Below are positions 7,013-14,537 of a DNA stretch of 20,096 nt, one piece after another (within the stretch, counting starts at the first letter, position 1; each line of letters opens with the position of its first letter). Source of the DNA: a virus; the IMG/VR virus record IMGVR_UViG_3300021964_005521, positions 1 through 20,096 of that record. One strand, given 5' to 3'. A program made the position numbers and the translations under genes. The notes under the pieces were generated by a model that made no database searches, was not told where the DNA came from, and saw nothing but the letters and a program-made list of their open reading frames with translations.

Positions 7013-8343
7013 TTTTCAATAACCTCGTATCTATTTTTTGTTAATCTTATATCTTTTTCATTTCTTAATCTATTTCTATATGAATTAAATGCTATTCGTA
7101 TACCCCAACCAAGCTCATCAGTAATGTCTCGTTTGGTAACTGATTTTTTATCTCTGATAAATTTTAATATTCGTTTATATGAATCAGTTTCTTTACTTTC
7201 GTGTAAGTTGTCAATAGCATTTTGAAACATATCGTTAATTTTTAAAATCTGTTTATCCCATTTACTATCTTCAAATCTTTGTAATGATTTTTCAGAATAT
7301 TCATTTCTAAAGTTTTCGTCGTCTAATGTTTTATTTATTAACTCTAAAAACTCATCTGAATCTTTATAATATATTCCAGCTTCATCTGCTAATTCGTGAT
7401 AACTTCCGTCATCTGAAAACATATAAGGAACGCCAACTGACATTCCGTCTGTAGCAGATACTGCCCAACCTTCATACTTTTGTTTACAACAAACACCCAC
7501 TTTACAAGAAGATAGTTTAGAAAAATATCCATATCTATCATACTTGTCAATCGTCATATATTGTTTTTCTTTTGATTCTGCTAATGGAACCCACACTTCA
7601 AAGTCTTGTCTTTGTTCCCAAAGTTTATCCATTTGTTGTAAGAACCAAGGATAGTTTTTGTATGTGTGTGGTCTATGATTGTAAACAATTATATTTTTAT
7701 CTATTGTTTGTTTTTCATAGTTTGGTGTTTCCCAACCAAGATAATGTGGTTCAAGAATTTCATCTAATTGTTTAATGACATCATCATTAAAATGTTCCCT
7801 TGCATTTTTCAATACGAGTTGTTTTTGTGCTTCTGTATTGATACCACATTTCTCTTGTTGTAATAAACCAATAATGTTAAATGCTAAACCAACTTGATAT
7901 TCGTAGTTTGTTATTTCTTTAAACTCGGTCCAATGAGTATAACCGATTATCGTTGGTGAAATATTGGTTGTGTTGAAAAGTAGATTCTTCAGTTGACCGG
8001 TGTGTTCTGGTAAATGACTATACACGATATCATAATCATTACGAGTCCAATCAATCGCTGTCATAACTTCTTTGAATGGAAAAGACATTCTCATTGAATT
8101 GGGATATGTAAGTTGTGGAACTATTAATTGTTCTGTATTGTCAAATTGTAAACTTGATATTAACTCGGGCGATATAATTGTCCAATGTAAATCATTTCTG
8201 ATTTTATTTAGTTCTTTAATTATATTACCCAACACAACTACATAACTATCTTTCTCCAAATCTTTTTGGAAAGTTATATTTGGATACACGAGTATTCTAT
8301 ACTTGTATTCTTTGTCGTCTGATATGAATCTACTTAACGACAT
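7009..8343 (-). CDS. GT-B-type glycosyltransferase with C-terminal winged helix
   Basis: In this 444-aa protein, residues 14-210 form an N-terminal Rossmann-like domain and 215-378 the nucleotide-sugar-binding domain of a GT4-like glycosyltransferase. The key stretch at 291-320 is EGWAVSATDGMSVGVPYMFS followed by SYHELADEAG, the usual donor-binding glutamate/loop region. Residues 385-444 look like a separate DNA-binding winged helix: YKRILKFIRDKKSVTKRDI, then IRIAFNSYRNRLR and a terminal hairpin. Such a tail suggests the acceptor is DNA, for example a modified base, but this is inference; no base-modifying synthase is seen in the window. It overlaps the GIY-YIG/ParB stop (TAATG) and the HD gene start (ATGA). 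Confidence 0.8.
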   Translation of the reverse strand: MSLSRFISDDKEYKYRILVYPNITFQKDLEKDSYVVVLGNIIKELNKIRNDLHWTIISPELISSLQFDNTEQLIVPQLTYPNSMRMSFPFKEVMTAIDWTRNDYDIVYSHLPEHTGQLKNLLFNTTNISPTIIGYTHWTEFKEITNYEYQVGLAFNIIGLLQQEKCGINTEAQKQLVLKNAREHFNDDVIKQLDEILEPHYLGWETPNYEKQTIDKNIIVYNHRPHTYKNYPWFLQQMDKLWEQRQDFEVWVPLAESKEKQYMTIDKYDRYGYFSKLSSCKVGVCCKQKYEGWAVSATDGMSVGVPYMFSDDGSYHELADEAGIYYKDSDEFLELINKTLDDENFRNEYSEKSLQRFEDSKWDKQILKINDMFQNAIDNLHESKETDSYKRILKFIRDKKSVTKRDITDELGWGIRIAFNSYRNRLRNEKDIRLTKNRYEVIEK

Positions 8344-9761
8344 TATTTGTCATCTCCAAGTCCAAGATGTTCAAGGTTGTTGTCAGAAATCCAAACTTGA
8401 CCTTGTTGTGTTTTCCAAAAAGCTTCAGGATTTACATTAGTATCTGGTCTTGTTGATGGCATAAGAATTACATTAACTTTAATACCTTTATCCTTTAAGA
8501 ATAACATTAATCTACTTTTAAATAAATCACCCTCACCATTTTGATATGTTGTTAATGCATCTGGTGTTGGAGCATGAGCAAATATAATTAGCTCTTTAAC
8601 TTTTTTTCCAGTAGGTTGTAAAAAGCTTTTTTTATCAAGACTATAAAAAGCTTCGTGAACTAATTCTAAAGCTCTCATACTCAAAGCTTCAGTAGATGTA
8701 TAGGTTACGAGTGTTTCATCACCGCTGTCATCGCTAACCTTTGAAATAAGGTCTAACATACGTGTTTTCCAAACTTCACCACCCCAATGAATATGAGTTT
8801 CATTTAAAGAATAAGTTTGTCTAGCGACTTCTTTTGTAGCTTTATTAATGATTCTACTAATCTCGGTTGAACCGAATCCCATCATTTCAAGTGTGGTTAC
8901 ATTTCCAGGAAAACTAACCGGAACTTTATCATTAACTGCGTAAGTAATTAACAATTTTACCGCATCTTTTTCTGACATCTCATTCTCACGAACTTCTGAT
9001 TTTGGATTTAGCAAATTAGCCAAAATACGTTTTTCTGTTTCTGTCCAATCCTTTGTTATAGAATTGTCCACCAAAAGAACTGGTATTTTGTCTACTTTAT
9101 TTGCTCTATGAACACCAGCTCTTGTATGGTGTCCATCTAAAACTCTATCATCAACAATAATGACTGGTTTACATTTGTTAATACTCATCTTTTTATCTAC
9201 TTCTGCAGTAATGTAAATAATTAATTCCGTATCCATTTCTTGTCTTGCTTGAATACTATCCATATTGTAAACCACTTCTTTATCTTCAAGATAAATTTCA
9301 AATGGTGAATCTTTAATTAAATCTAAATCTACCAGGTCACCATATGATTTACTATAAAGTAAGATTTCATCACGAAGTTTTTCAATCTTTTCAATTTGAG
9401 CGGGTTTGAATTTTGGTGAACCATTACTATCATTGTACCACATATCATTACTCACAGCATTAACTGATTTTAAATCTTCAGATTCATAATATGTCATTTC
9501 ATCATAAGAACCATATCTTAATATTTCATATACGAGATGAGATGAAGCATTATTACATACTGAGATAAACTCTTTATTTTTTGATGAGTGCCAATATGTA
9601 CCATCTCCAGGATATTCGCTCTTTTTATATTTATGTACACCCTCATATTTTTTACCATTGGTCTTATTGGTTATTAAATACAAACAAGCTTCTGGTTTGT
9701 TAGTATAAGGAAGAATTTTTGTTTCCTTAAATGGTGCCTTAATTTTTCTTTCTTTTTTCAT
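8343..9761 (-). CDS. GIY-YIG-like nuclease fused to ParB-type domain
   Basis: The 472-aa protein has two recognisable parts. Residues 25-110 follow a GIY-YIG homing-endonuclease pattern: CLYLITNKTNGKKYEGVHK, then GDGTYWHSSKNKEF, a YESEDLK glutamate and NAVSNDMWYN. The two signature triplets are changed to LYL and YEG, so activity is uncertain. Residues 165-232 match the ParB/Srx-type N-terminal domain, with KPVIIVDDRVLDGHHTRAG and then KIPVLLVD. Residues 245-310 are helical and may bind DNA as in ParB. The rest (320-472) is not recognised. GGAG lies 8 bases before the ATG. It heads the operon running to the late sigma factor. A DNA-nicking or NTP-using (CTPase/ATPase) role is possible. Confidence 0.75.
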   Translation of the reverse strand: MKKERKIKAPFKETKILPYTNKPEACLYLITNKTNGKKYEGVHKYKKSEYPGDGTYWHSSKNKEFISVCNNASSHLVYEILRYGSYDEMTYYESEDLKSVNAVSNDMWYNDSNGSPKFKPAQIEKIEKLRDEILLYSKSYGDLVDLDLIKDSPFEIYLEDKEVVYNMDSIQARQEMDTELIIYITAEVDKKMSINKCKPVIIVDDRVLDGHHTRAGVHRANKVDKIPVLLVDNSITKDWTETEKRILANLLNPKSEVRENEMSEKDAVKLLITYAVNDKVPVSFPGNVTTLEMMGFGSTEISRIINKATKEVARQTYSLNETHIHWGGEVWKTRMLDLISKVSDDSGDETLVTYTSTEALSMRALELVHEAFYSLDKKSFLQPTGKKVKELIIFAHAPTPDALTTYQNGEGDLFKSRLMLFLKDKGIKVNVILMPSTRPDTNVNPEAFWKTQQGQVWISDNNLEHLGLGDDK

Positions 9762-9792
9762 TTGTTAATCTCCATAGTTTTTATTGTTCAAT

Positions 9793-9821
9793 AAGTTAAT
9801 AATAAATTTTGTAAAAGTCAA
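9793..9821 (-). promoter_or_regulatory. Weaker sigma-70-type promoter for the 9761-5254 operon
   Basis: Minus strand: TTGACT (9821-9816) preceded by C and an A-rich tract, 17 bases, then TAACTT (9798-9793). The -35 side matches the other four promoters of this class. The -10 side is poor, so this call is tentative. The leader to the ATG at 9761 would be about 25 bases and carries a proper GGAG site. Confidence 0.45.
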
Positions 9822-9835
9822 GTATTTTTTTAACA

Positions 9836-10990
9836 TTATCTACCGACTTCCTTTAAATAAGTTTCTTTGGCTTCTTCCCAAGTCATACCGATTATATTGG
9901 AATAAAATAATGAATCTGGTTTAATTCTATTTTGTTCCAATAGTTTTGTATATCGTTTGATTGCTTTTGGTTTCCACCAGTTGTTAATGTAATCTGTATC
10001 TTGTTGATACTTTGGTTTCATAATTAAATCTTCTTCTTTGATTTCACTTCTTAAAAATTCTTTTCCGTTTTCATAAATGTTTGCAAAGTAAACACCTCGT
10101 TTGAATCCGTGTTCATATTCTTTTGGTTTGATTTCTAAGTGTTTAAAAATTCTATTAATAACATTTTGTTTAGGACCAGTATTGGATACGGCCTTTAAAT
10201 GTTCTTCATAATGATTTTCTTTTAACCATTGATTCCAAACCAAGTAAACACTATCGTCCGGTTTAATTAAAATCTTTCCATTGGATTCTCCTAATGTTTT
10301 CCATAAAGGTATTCCATTGTATTGAGAATGAATACCATACAAAGATGTAGTTGTGATACCAACTAATAAATCATCATAATCTTTTTTCCATTGTTCTCTA
10401 ACATTAGAAGATGTTGTCATTGATGCAATTAACTTACCACCCAACATATTAAAACCTAATGGTTGAACACAAACAATCGTTGATGCGATAGCTGTATTGT
10501 TTAGTTTATGTTCTTCAAATTTATCTTCTTTTTTCCAACCCAAGAAATCATCACGAACTTTAATACTCGTGACATCACTACCTAATGATACCAACCCAAG
10601 TATTTTATCTGTTGTTCTATCTTTAACATAATACTTTTGATTACGACCTGGGTTAGCGTTCCAATCCATTGTGTGAATTAACTTTCTAACTAATGTCCAT
10701 TCGGATGCGTTTTTGGTAAATTCTATAATCGGGTCAAGGTTTTCTATTTCTTGAATAGTTAATTCTTTGTTATAAATGTCTGTTGGTGTCCACAACTTAT
10801 TTCTGATAGTATCTATTTGAGTTGCCCATTGTCTTGATTTTTCTACATCTTTATTGAACTCTTGCCACTTCTTATAAAGAGTGGATTCTTCAACTGACAT
10901 AGTTTTTAGGTAATCTAAATTCTCAATGAACTTTTGTTTGTTTAGTTCAAAATCAAAATCTGATTCTCCTGTGAATTTTTCGAAACTCAA
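9836..10990 (-). CDS. DruA-like protein (DUF4338 family resemblance)
   Basis: The 384-aa protein resembles the DUF4338/DruA family, named from the Druantia anti-phage system. Matching parts are KYYVKDRTTDKILGLVSLGS (119-138), KVRDDFLGW (144-152), HKLNNTAIASTIVCVQPLGF (161-180), a GGKLIASM helix (184-191) and GIPLWKTLGESNGK (226-239). The recognition is by eye, hence moderate confidence. The start codon is TTG, placed directly after the TAA of the 50-aa upstream gene, with GAGG 6 bases before it; the next ATG is 30 codons in, so TTG is the better start. In Druantia the family acts in host defence. In a phage it could be an inter-phage defence, a DNA-processing enzyme, or a decoy. Confidence 0.6.
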   Translation of the reverse strand: MSFEKFTGESDFDFELNKQKFIENLDYLKTMSVEESTLYKKWQEFNKDVEKSRQWATQIDTIRNKLWTPTDIYNKELTIQEIENLDPIIEFTKNASEWTLVRKLIHTMDWNANPGRNQKYYVKDRTTDKILGLVSLGSDVTSIKVRDDFLGWKKEDKFEEHKLNNTAIASTIVCVQPLGFNMLGGKLIASMTTSSNVREQWKKDYDDLLVGITTTSLYGIHSQYNGIPLWKTLGESNGKILIKPDDSVYLVWNQWLKENHYEEHLKAVSNTGPKQNVINRIFKHLEIKPKEYEHGFKRGVYFANIYENGKEFLRSEIKEEDLIMKPKYQQDTDYINNWWKPKAIKRYTKLLEQNRIKPDSLFYSNIIGMTWEEAKETYLKEVGR

Positions 10991-11143
10991 TTATAACCTC
11001 GTTATTATATATAGTTGTAAAGATAGGACAACAAATGCCAGAAGTGTTCTGATAAATTCCATCAAGTGATTGTGTCTATCAAAAAATCTTTCTATCTTAT
11101 ACCATATTGATTGTTGATATTTTTTATATTCTTTTTTACTCAT
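10991..11143 (-). CDS. Small 50-aa single-pass membrane protein
   Basis: Reading back from ATG at 11143 gives 50 codons: a basic start (MSKKEYKKYQQSIWYKIERF), then a hydrophobic segment at residues 32-47 (RTLLAFVVLSLQLYIITRL region) and stop TAA at 10991. The layout is a basic cytosolic N-tail plus one membrane helix. It has a textbook promoter just upstream and an AAAAGG site about 10 bases before the ATG. Its stop touches the TTG start of the DruA-like gene, so the two are coupled. Two partners, one membrane-bound, would fit a shared task, but the function is unknown. Confidence 0.7.
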   Translation of the reverse strand: MSKKEYKKYQQSIWYKIERFFDRHNHLMEFIRTLLAFVVLSLQLYIITRL

Positions 11144-11158
11144 AATTCTATAACCTTT

Positions 11159-11166
11159 TATTTATA
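11159..11166 (-). promoter_or_regulatory. Possible late box (TATAAATA) inside the early promoter leader
   Basis: The minus strand reads TATAAATA right after the sigma-70 -10 element at 11174-11169. If used, it would start transcription near 11153, about 10 bases before the 50-aa gene and overlapping its ribosome site. Exact 8-mers of this composition are expected several times by chance in 20 kb of AT-rich DNA, so confidence is low. Confidence 0.25.
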
Positions 11167-11168
11167 CT

Positions 11169-11197
11169 AATATACAACATTTTTGTTCCGTTGTCAA
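11169..11197 (-). promoter_or_regulatory. Sigma-70-type (early) promoter for the 50-aa/DruA-like pair
   Basis: Minus strand: TTGACA (11197-11192), 17-base spacer, TATATT (11174-11169), with an A-rich tract upstream. The spacer ends in AATGTTG and TATATTA follows, the same 14 bases (AATGTTGTATATTA) as in the promoter at 14538-14566. The leader to the ATG at 11143 would be near 19 bases. Confidence 0.85.
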
Positions 11198-11206
11198 GAA
11201 CTTTTT

Positions 11207-11740
11207 TTAATTTGTAATAAATTTTATATCCTCGTTTAGATTTGCTTTTTTAATTTTAGCATCTGTAAACTTATATGGTTTAGTACCTGGACTTTCCAAT
11301 ATATCGATACGATTTACAAATCGTTTGTTCATTGTATCTTTGACTTGATAGACTCCGTCCTTTCCGTCTGTTCCGGTCAAAATAATAAAATCACCATAAT
11401 CTAACCAACCACCCCAACGCTTTAATAAATTACGACTAACCGCAACATACTTGTATTCTGATGCTTTGTGTATTGTGATTTTAGTTCCGTCTGCTAATAT
11501 GTTTGGTGTTCTGTCAGTCTGATGTCTGACTGGGTGATACATTGTAACCACAACATCGAGTCCGTCTAAACGAACTCCGTTTGTTAATTCATCAATCTTT
11601 AATTGCATTCTGACTCTATCGTCTTCCAATGAGTCAATCATCGCCATATAATATTCACGATACCCTTTGAATAGTTTATCCCAAACTAATCCATTAAGTA
11701 ATGTAAATAATGTGATGAATATTAAAAAATATCTTTTCAT
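11207..11740 (-). CDS. Membrane-anchored 3D-domain (double-psi beta-barrel) protein
   Basis: The 177-aa protein starts with a signal anchor (residues 3-20, RYFLIFITLFTLLNGLVW), then a short helix rich in charged residues (28-52). Residues 62-150 form a 3D domain, the double-psi beta-barrel of MltA-like lytic transglycosylases and related wall enzymes: VVVTMYHP, then ILADGTKI, YVAVSRNLLKRWGGWLDYGD, and VYQVKDTMNKRFVNRIDI. D135 and D146 sit where family aspartates usually lie. A role in murein cutting at lysis or DNA entry fits, especially as the gp5-like protein lacks a lysozyme domain. The anchor points the domain to the periplasm. It is 25 bases from the RimK-like gene. Confidence 0.75.
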   Translation of the reverse strand: MKRYFLIFITLFTLLNGLVWDKLFKGYREYYMAMIDSLEDDRVRMQLKIDELTNGVRLDGLDVVVTMYHPVRHQTDRTPNILADGTKITIHKASEYKYVAVSRNLLKRWGGWLDYGDFIILTGTDGKDGVYQVKDTMNKRFVNRIDILESPGTKPYKFTDAKIKKANLNEDIKFITN

Positions 11741-11765
11741 AGTTTCCGTCCTTTTATAGTAATAA

Positions 11766-12668
11766 CTATCTACTCCCTACTTTTTTAACAATATAGTTTA
11801 CCATTTTTTCAGCGATGTTTATCTTGGTATACTTTTCCATACCCTCGAATCCTGGCGCTGAATTAACCTCACAAATAGTATAACTATCTCCATTAAATAA
11901 CAAGTCTACACCTGCTATGTCTAAATCTAAAAGTCTTGCACACTCACCACTAATCCACTCAATATCATCATCGACTTGATAAGGAATGGCCTCACCACCA
12001 CGAGTTAAGTTTGCACGAAAGTCTCCGTCTGTTGATTGTCTCATCATACACCCAACTACTTTTCCGTTCACAACTAATACTCGTAAGTCTTTACCGAAAG
12101 AATCTTCAATACACTCTTGAATAATAATGTTATAACTTGGTCTTGTGATTTCTGCCATTTTCATCATTTGAACAAATTGCTTTCTGTTCTCCACCATAAA
12201 CACTCCACTACCATAACTACCACTAAGTGTTTTTACAATCATTGGATATGGAATATTTTTTTCAATTAACTTAACATCAATCGGATGCTTTACCAACATA
12301 GTTTTTGGACAAGGTAAATTTGATTGTCCAAGTATTTGTTGTGAATATAATTTGTCTTTAACATTATCAATCGCATCACTTCCATTAATCATAGTAACAC
12401 CCAATCTTTCTAAGTGTCTGATAATTGCTTTAATAAAGTATGTGGTTCCACTACCTGTTCTCGGTAATACAAAGTCTGGAAGTTTTCTTGGAACACCTTT
12501 AACCAATATAGATTTCTTGTCATCTCTATCAACAAAGATATCTACATCTTGTGGATTAATAACTCGAACTTTAATATCTTGTTTTTTAAATTCTTCTACA
12601 AGTCTTGATACTTCGAAGTTTTCTCCTAATTCTTTTTTATGGATTATCCAACCATTAATATTACTCAT
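11766..12668 (-). CDS. ATP-grasp ligase, RimK-like
   Basis: The 300-aa protein is a full-length RimK-family ATP-grasp ligase. It shows the ATP-binding lysine and glycine loop at 145-155 (VKTLSGSYGSG), the QECIEDSFGKDLRVLVV segment at 184-200, the arginine-bearing MRQSTDGDFRANLTRGG stretch at 209-225, and the metal-binding ICEVNSAPGFEGMEKYT at 265-281. RimK adds glutamates to the C-terminus of ribosomal protein S6; relatives make other amide bonds. A phage copy could retune host ribosomes or modify a phage protein or small molecule. It is the second gene after uvsE, overlapping it by 8 bases (ATGAGTAA), with AAGGAG 7 bases before the ATG. Family firm, target unknown. Confidence 0.9.
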   Translation of the reverse strand: MSNINGWIIHKKELGENFEVSRLVEEFKKQDIKVRVINPQDVDIFVDRDDKKSILVKGVPRKLPDFVLPRTGSGTTYFIKAIIRHLERLGVTMINGSDAIDNVKDKLYSQQILGQSNLPCPKTMLVKHPIDVKLIEKNIPYPMIVKTLSGSYGSGVFMVENRKQFVQMMKMAEITRPSYNIIIQECIEDSFGKDLRVLVVNGKVVGCMMRQSTDGDFRANLTRGGEAIPYQVDDDIEWISGECARLLDLDIAGVDLLFNGDSYTICEVNSAPGFEGMEKYTKINIAEKMVNYIVKKVGSR

Positions 12669-13587
12669 TTATAAACTCCTTGATAGCTAATTCTTTGTGT
12701 TTTGCCTCAACCATAATATCTACATCATTACCATAAGTGTTTGGTAATTCTTTGATTAGGTCTGAGTGTGCTTGTGGTTTGATTGACTCATCTAATTGTT
12801 CTATGGAACGACTTTCAGAATAATGAACAACTGGCACAATATCTTTTGGCCAAGTAGAAATTGCCAACTCCAATGCTTCTTGTTCAGATAAATCACCTGT
12901 GCAGAATTTGTGATGATGATAATCAAACACAATCGGTATTCCAATTCGTTCGTGAATATACATCAAGTCTTTTACTGAATACATTGATGTCTTGTCGTCG
13001 TTCTCAACCGTAAGTCTTGTTTGAACTGACTCTGGTAGTCGTTCAAAGTTTTTACAAAATCTATCCATAGCAGATTGTTTATCTCCATACACACCATTAC
13101 AATGTATATTGATTTTGTTGTAGTGAGTTCTACTCAAACCCATCATATCAAACACCTCTCCGTGCATAGTCAAATCTTCAAATGTATTTTCAACTACATT
13201 TTCATTTGGTGAAACCAAAACATTGAAAGGGCCTGGATGAGATGTAACACGAACTCCGTGTGTGTTTGCCATTGTTCCGGTTGACCTCAACCATTGTTTG
13301 ATTTCTTTAATATCTTTTAAGTCGTTCCACTCATACTCAGTTTTCCAAGGTGCTAATCCACTTGTCATACGATAGAACTGATGATTGTTCAGAACATTCC
13401 AAGTCATAATAGAATTTAAATCTCTTGAGTTTGCAAGAGTAATTTCAGACGCGTAGTCCACACCTTTGGATTCAAAAGTTCGTTTAATCATACCACGACC
13501 AGTTGTGATTGGTTTAGTACCTTTTGGTTTTCCATACTTAGTCGGATAACTAAGTTGCATATTGATACAAGCATAACCTAATTTCAT
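12661..13587 (-). CDS. uvsE: UV damage endonuclease UvsE (UVDE)
   Basis: The 308-aa protein is a full UVDE-type TIM-barrel endonuclease. It begins MKLGYACINMQL, the usual family start, and carries the expected metal ligands: H117 (TSHPGPFN), H162 (INIHCNGVYGDK), E195 (LTVENDD), D222 and H225 (IVFDYHHHKFC), H255 (VPVVHYSES) and a late glutamate near 293. UVDE nicks DNA directly 5' to UV photoproducts and other lesions, starting an excision path that does not need UvrABC. In a phage of sunlit water it would protect replicating DNA. The gene has its own sigma-70-type promoter whose predicted start falls on the ATG, and no Shine-Dalgarno site at proper spacing. It is coupled to the RimK-like gene. 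Confidence 0.93.
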   Translation of the reverse strand: MKLGYACINMQLSYPTKYGKPKGTKPITTGRGMIKRTFESKGVDYASEITLANSRDLNSIMTWNVLNNHQFYRMTSGLAPWKTEYEWNDLKDIKEIKQWLRSTGTMANTHGVRVTSHPGPFNVLVSPNENVVENTFEDLTMHGEVFDMMGLSRTHYNKINIHCNGVYGDKQSAMDRFCKNFERLPESVQTRLTVENDDKTSMYSVKDLMYIHERIGIPIVFDYHHHKFCTGDLSEQEALELAISTWPKDIVPVVHYSESRSIEQLDESIKPQAHSDLIKELPNTYGNDVDIMVEAKHKELAIKEFINE

Positions 13588-13593
13588 AATTAT

Positions 13594-13622
13594 AATATAA
13601 CCTTTTTATTTTGCTTTGTCAA
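13594..13622 (-). promoter_or_regulatory. Sigma-70-type (early) promoter for uvsE
   Basis: Minus strand: TTGACA (13622-13617), 17 bases, TATATT (13599-13594). The TGA stop of the preceding 65-aa gene (13621-13619) lies inside the -35 hexamer, and its last codons supply the A-rich upstream tract. Only 6 bases (ATAATT) separate the -10 element from the uvsE ATG, predicting a leaderless or nearly leaderless transcript. Confidence 0.8.
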
Positions 13623-13816
13623 GCGTTTTTATTTCTTCTGAATGGATTTACTTTGTTTTGACGATGTTCATCAGTCGTAACCCATAATCCTTTACCATAA
13701 TCATTCAATAAAGACTTTTCTAATTTAAGTCTTTCTTTATATTCTGTAAATGATTCTCCTTCTAATCGTTTATCGCCTTTTAATAACTTTCCTATTTGTA
13801 ACCTTTTACGCATCAT
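13619..13816 (-). CDS. Small basic hypothetical protein
   Basis: The 65-aa protein is strongly basic (MMRKRLQIGKLLKGDKRLEG, then PFRRNKNA at the end), with no recognisable motif and no membrane segment. It could bind nucleic acid by charge alone. It overlaps the zinc-binding upstream gene by 4 bases (ATGA type). Its stop codon is embedded in the uvsE promoter, so the two genes are packed as tightly as possible. Function unknown. Confidence 0.65.
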   Translation of the reverse strand: MMRKRLQIGKLLKGDKRLEGESFTEYKERLKLEKSLLNDYGKGLWVTTDEHRQNKVNPFRRNKNA

Positions 13817-14283
13817 TTTTCTACATCTCCCATTAAGAATTTTCTTTGTTTTTCTAAGTCTTTGTTTAATTTTCTTTGAGCTGCCAACTTCTCTTTATGA
13901 CGAGCAACCAAGATTTCATCTCTGGTCTTTCGTTTAACTTTCTTTTTAGGTTTAACCTTAGTCGGTTCTAATGTTCCTTTTAACTTCGGTTGTTCTTTAC
14001 CTTTGTGAAATACATTTCCGTCTTTATCAACGAACTCATTCATAAAATGCCAACCTGCCGGACGACCTGTGGATTTCCTTTGTTGCTTTTCTTGATACTC
14101 ATCTGCGAATTGTTTATAGTGATTTGAATCAACACATCTCGAACATCTAACTGATTCACAATCTTCACCGACATTACGAACTTGTCTACCACAACTACAA
14201 TCCATATATCTTACATTCTCTGCGAATGGAAATATAGTTTCCTTTTTGACTATATAACCACCATTTTTTTGAAATCGTTCCAT
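13813..14283 (-). CDS. Zinc-binding basic hypothetical protein
   Basis: The 156-aa protein has a cysteine cluster at residues 29-50 (CSCGRQVRN, then CESVRCSRC) that would form a small zinc ribbon. A conserved-looking patch follows at 73-108: GRPAGWHFMNEFVDKDGNVF, then HKGKEQPKLKGTLEPT. The C-terminal third is a lysine-rich helix (KPKKKVKRKTRDEI onward). I recall the GRPAGWHFM-EFVD patch from marine T4-like phage proteins of unknown function. The layout suggests a nucleic-acid-binding protein. AGAGG lies just before the ATG at 14283, supporting this start. Confidence 0.75.
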   Translation of the reverse strand: MERFQKNGGYIVKKETIFPFAENVRYMDCSCGRQVRNVGEDCESVRCSRCVDSNHYKQFADEYQEKQQRKSTGRPAGWHFMNEFVDKDGNVFHKGKEQPKLKGTLEPTKVKPKKKVKRKTRDEILVARHKEKLAAQRKLNKDLEKQRKFLMGDVEK

Positions 14284-14292
14284 ATAACCTCT

Positions 14293-14529
14293 CTATGCTT
14301 TTGCGATTGTCCCGTTTTTAATTGCTCTTGCGACAATCTCGTTTTCAATTTTTTCATCTACATATTTGGATACTTCATTTCTGAACTTACGCTCTTCTTC
14401 TAAATCAAACTCAATAATATCTTCAATCAGTCTACCAATAGAATCTTCTAATCCATACTCTCTTTCATCACGAGCTTCAGTTTCTATATCTTCTAATCGT
14501 TTTATTATTTCTCTAATATCCATTTTCAT
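14293..14529 (-). CDS. Small acidic helical hypothetical protein
   Basis: The 78-aa protein is very acidic and helical (REIIKRLEDIETEARDEREY, LIEDIIEFDLEEE), likely a coiled coil or a dimer. Two start codons are close: ATG at 14529 and ATG at 14523. The sigma-70-type promoter upstream predicts transcription from about 14531, leaving no room for the AAGGG site before the first ATG. The message is thus nearly leaderless. It is the first gene of the 14529-13619 group. Acidic small early proteins of phages often bind host factors, but nothing specific can be said here. Confidence 0.7.
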   Translation of the reverse strand: MKMDIREIIKRLEDIETEARDEREYGLEDSIGRLIEDIIEFDLEEERKFRNEVSKYVDEKIENEIVARAIKNGTIAKA

Positions 14530-14537
14530 ATACCCTT

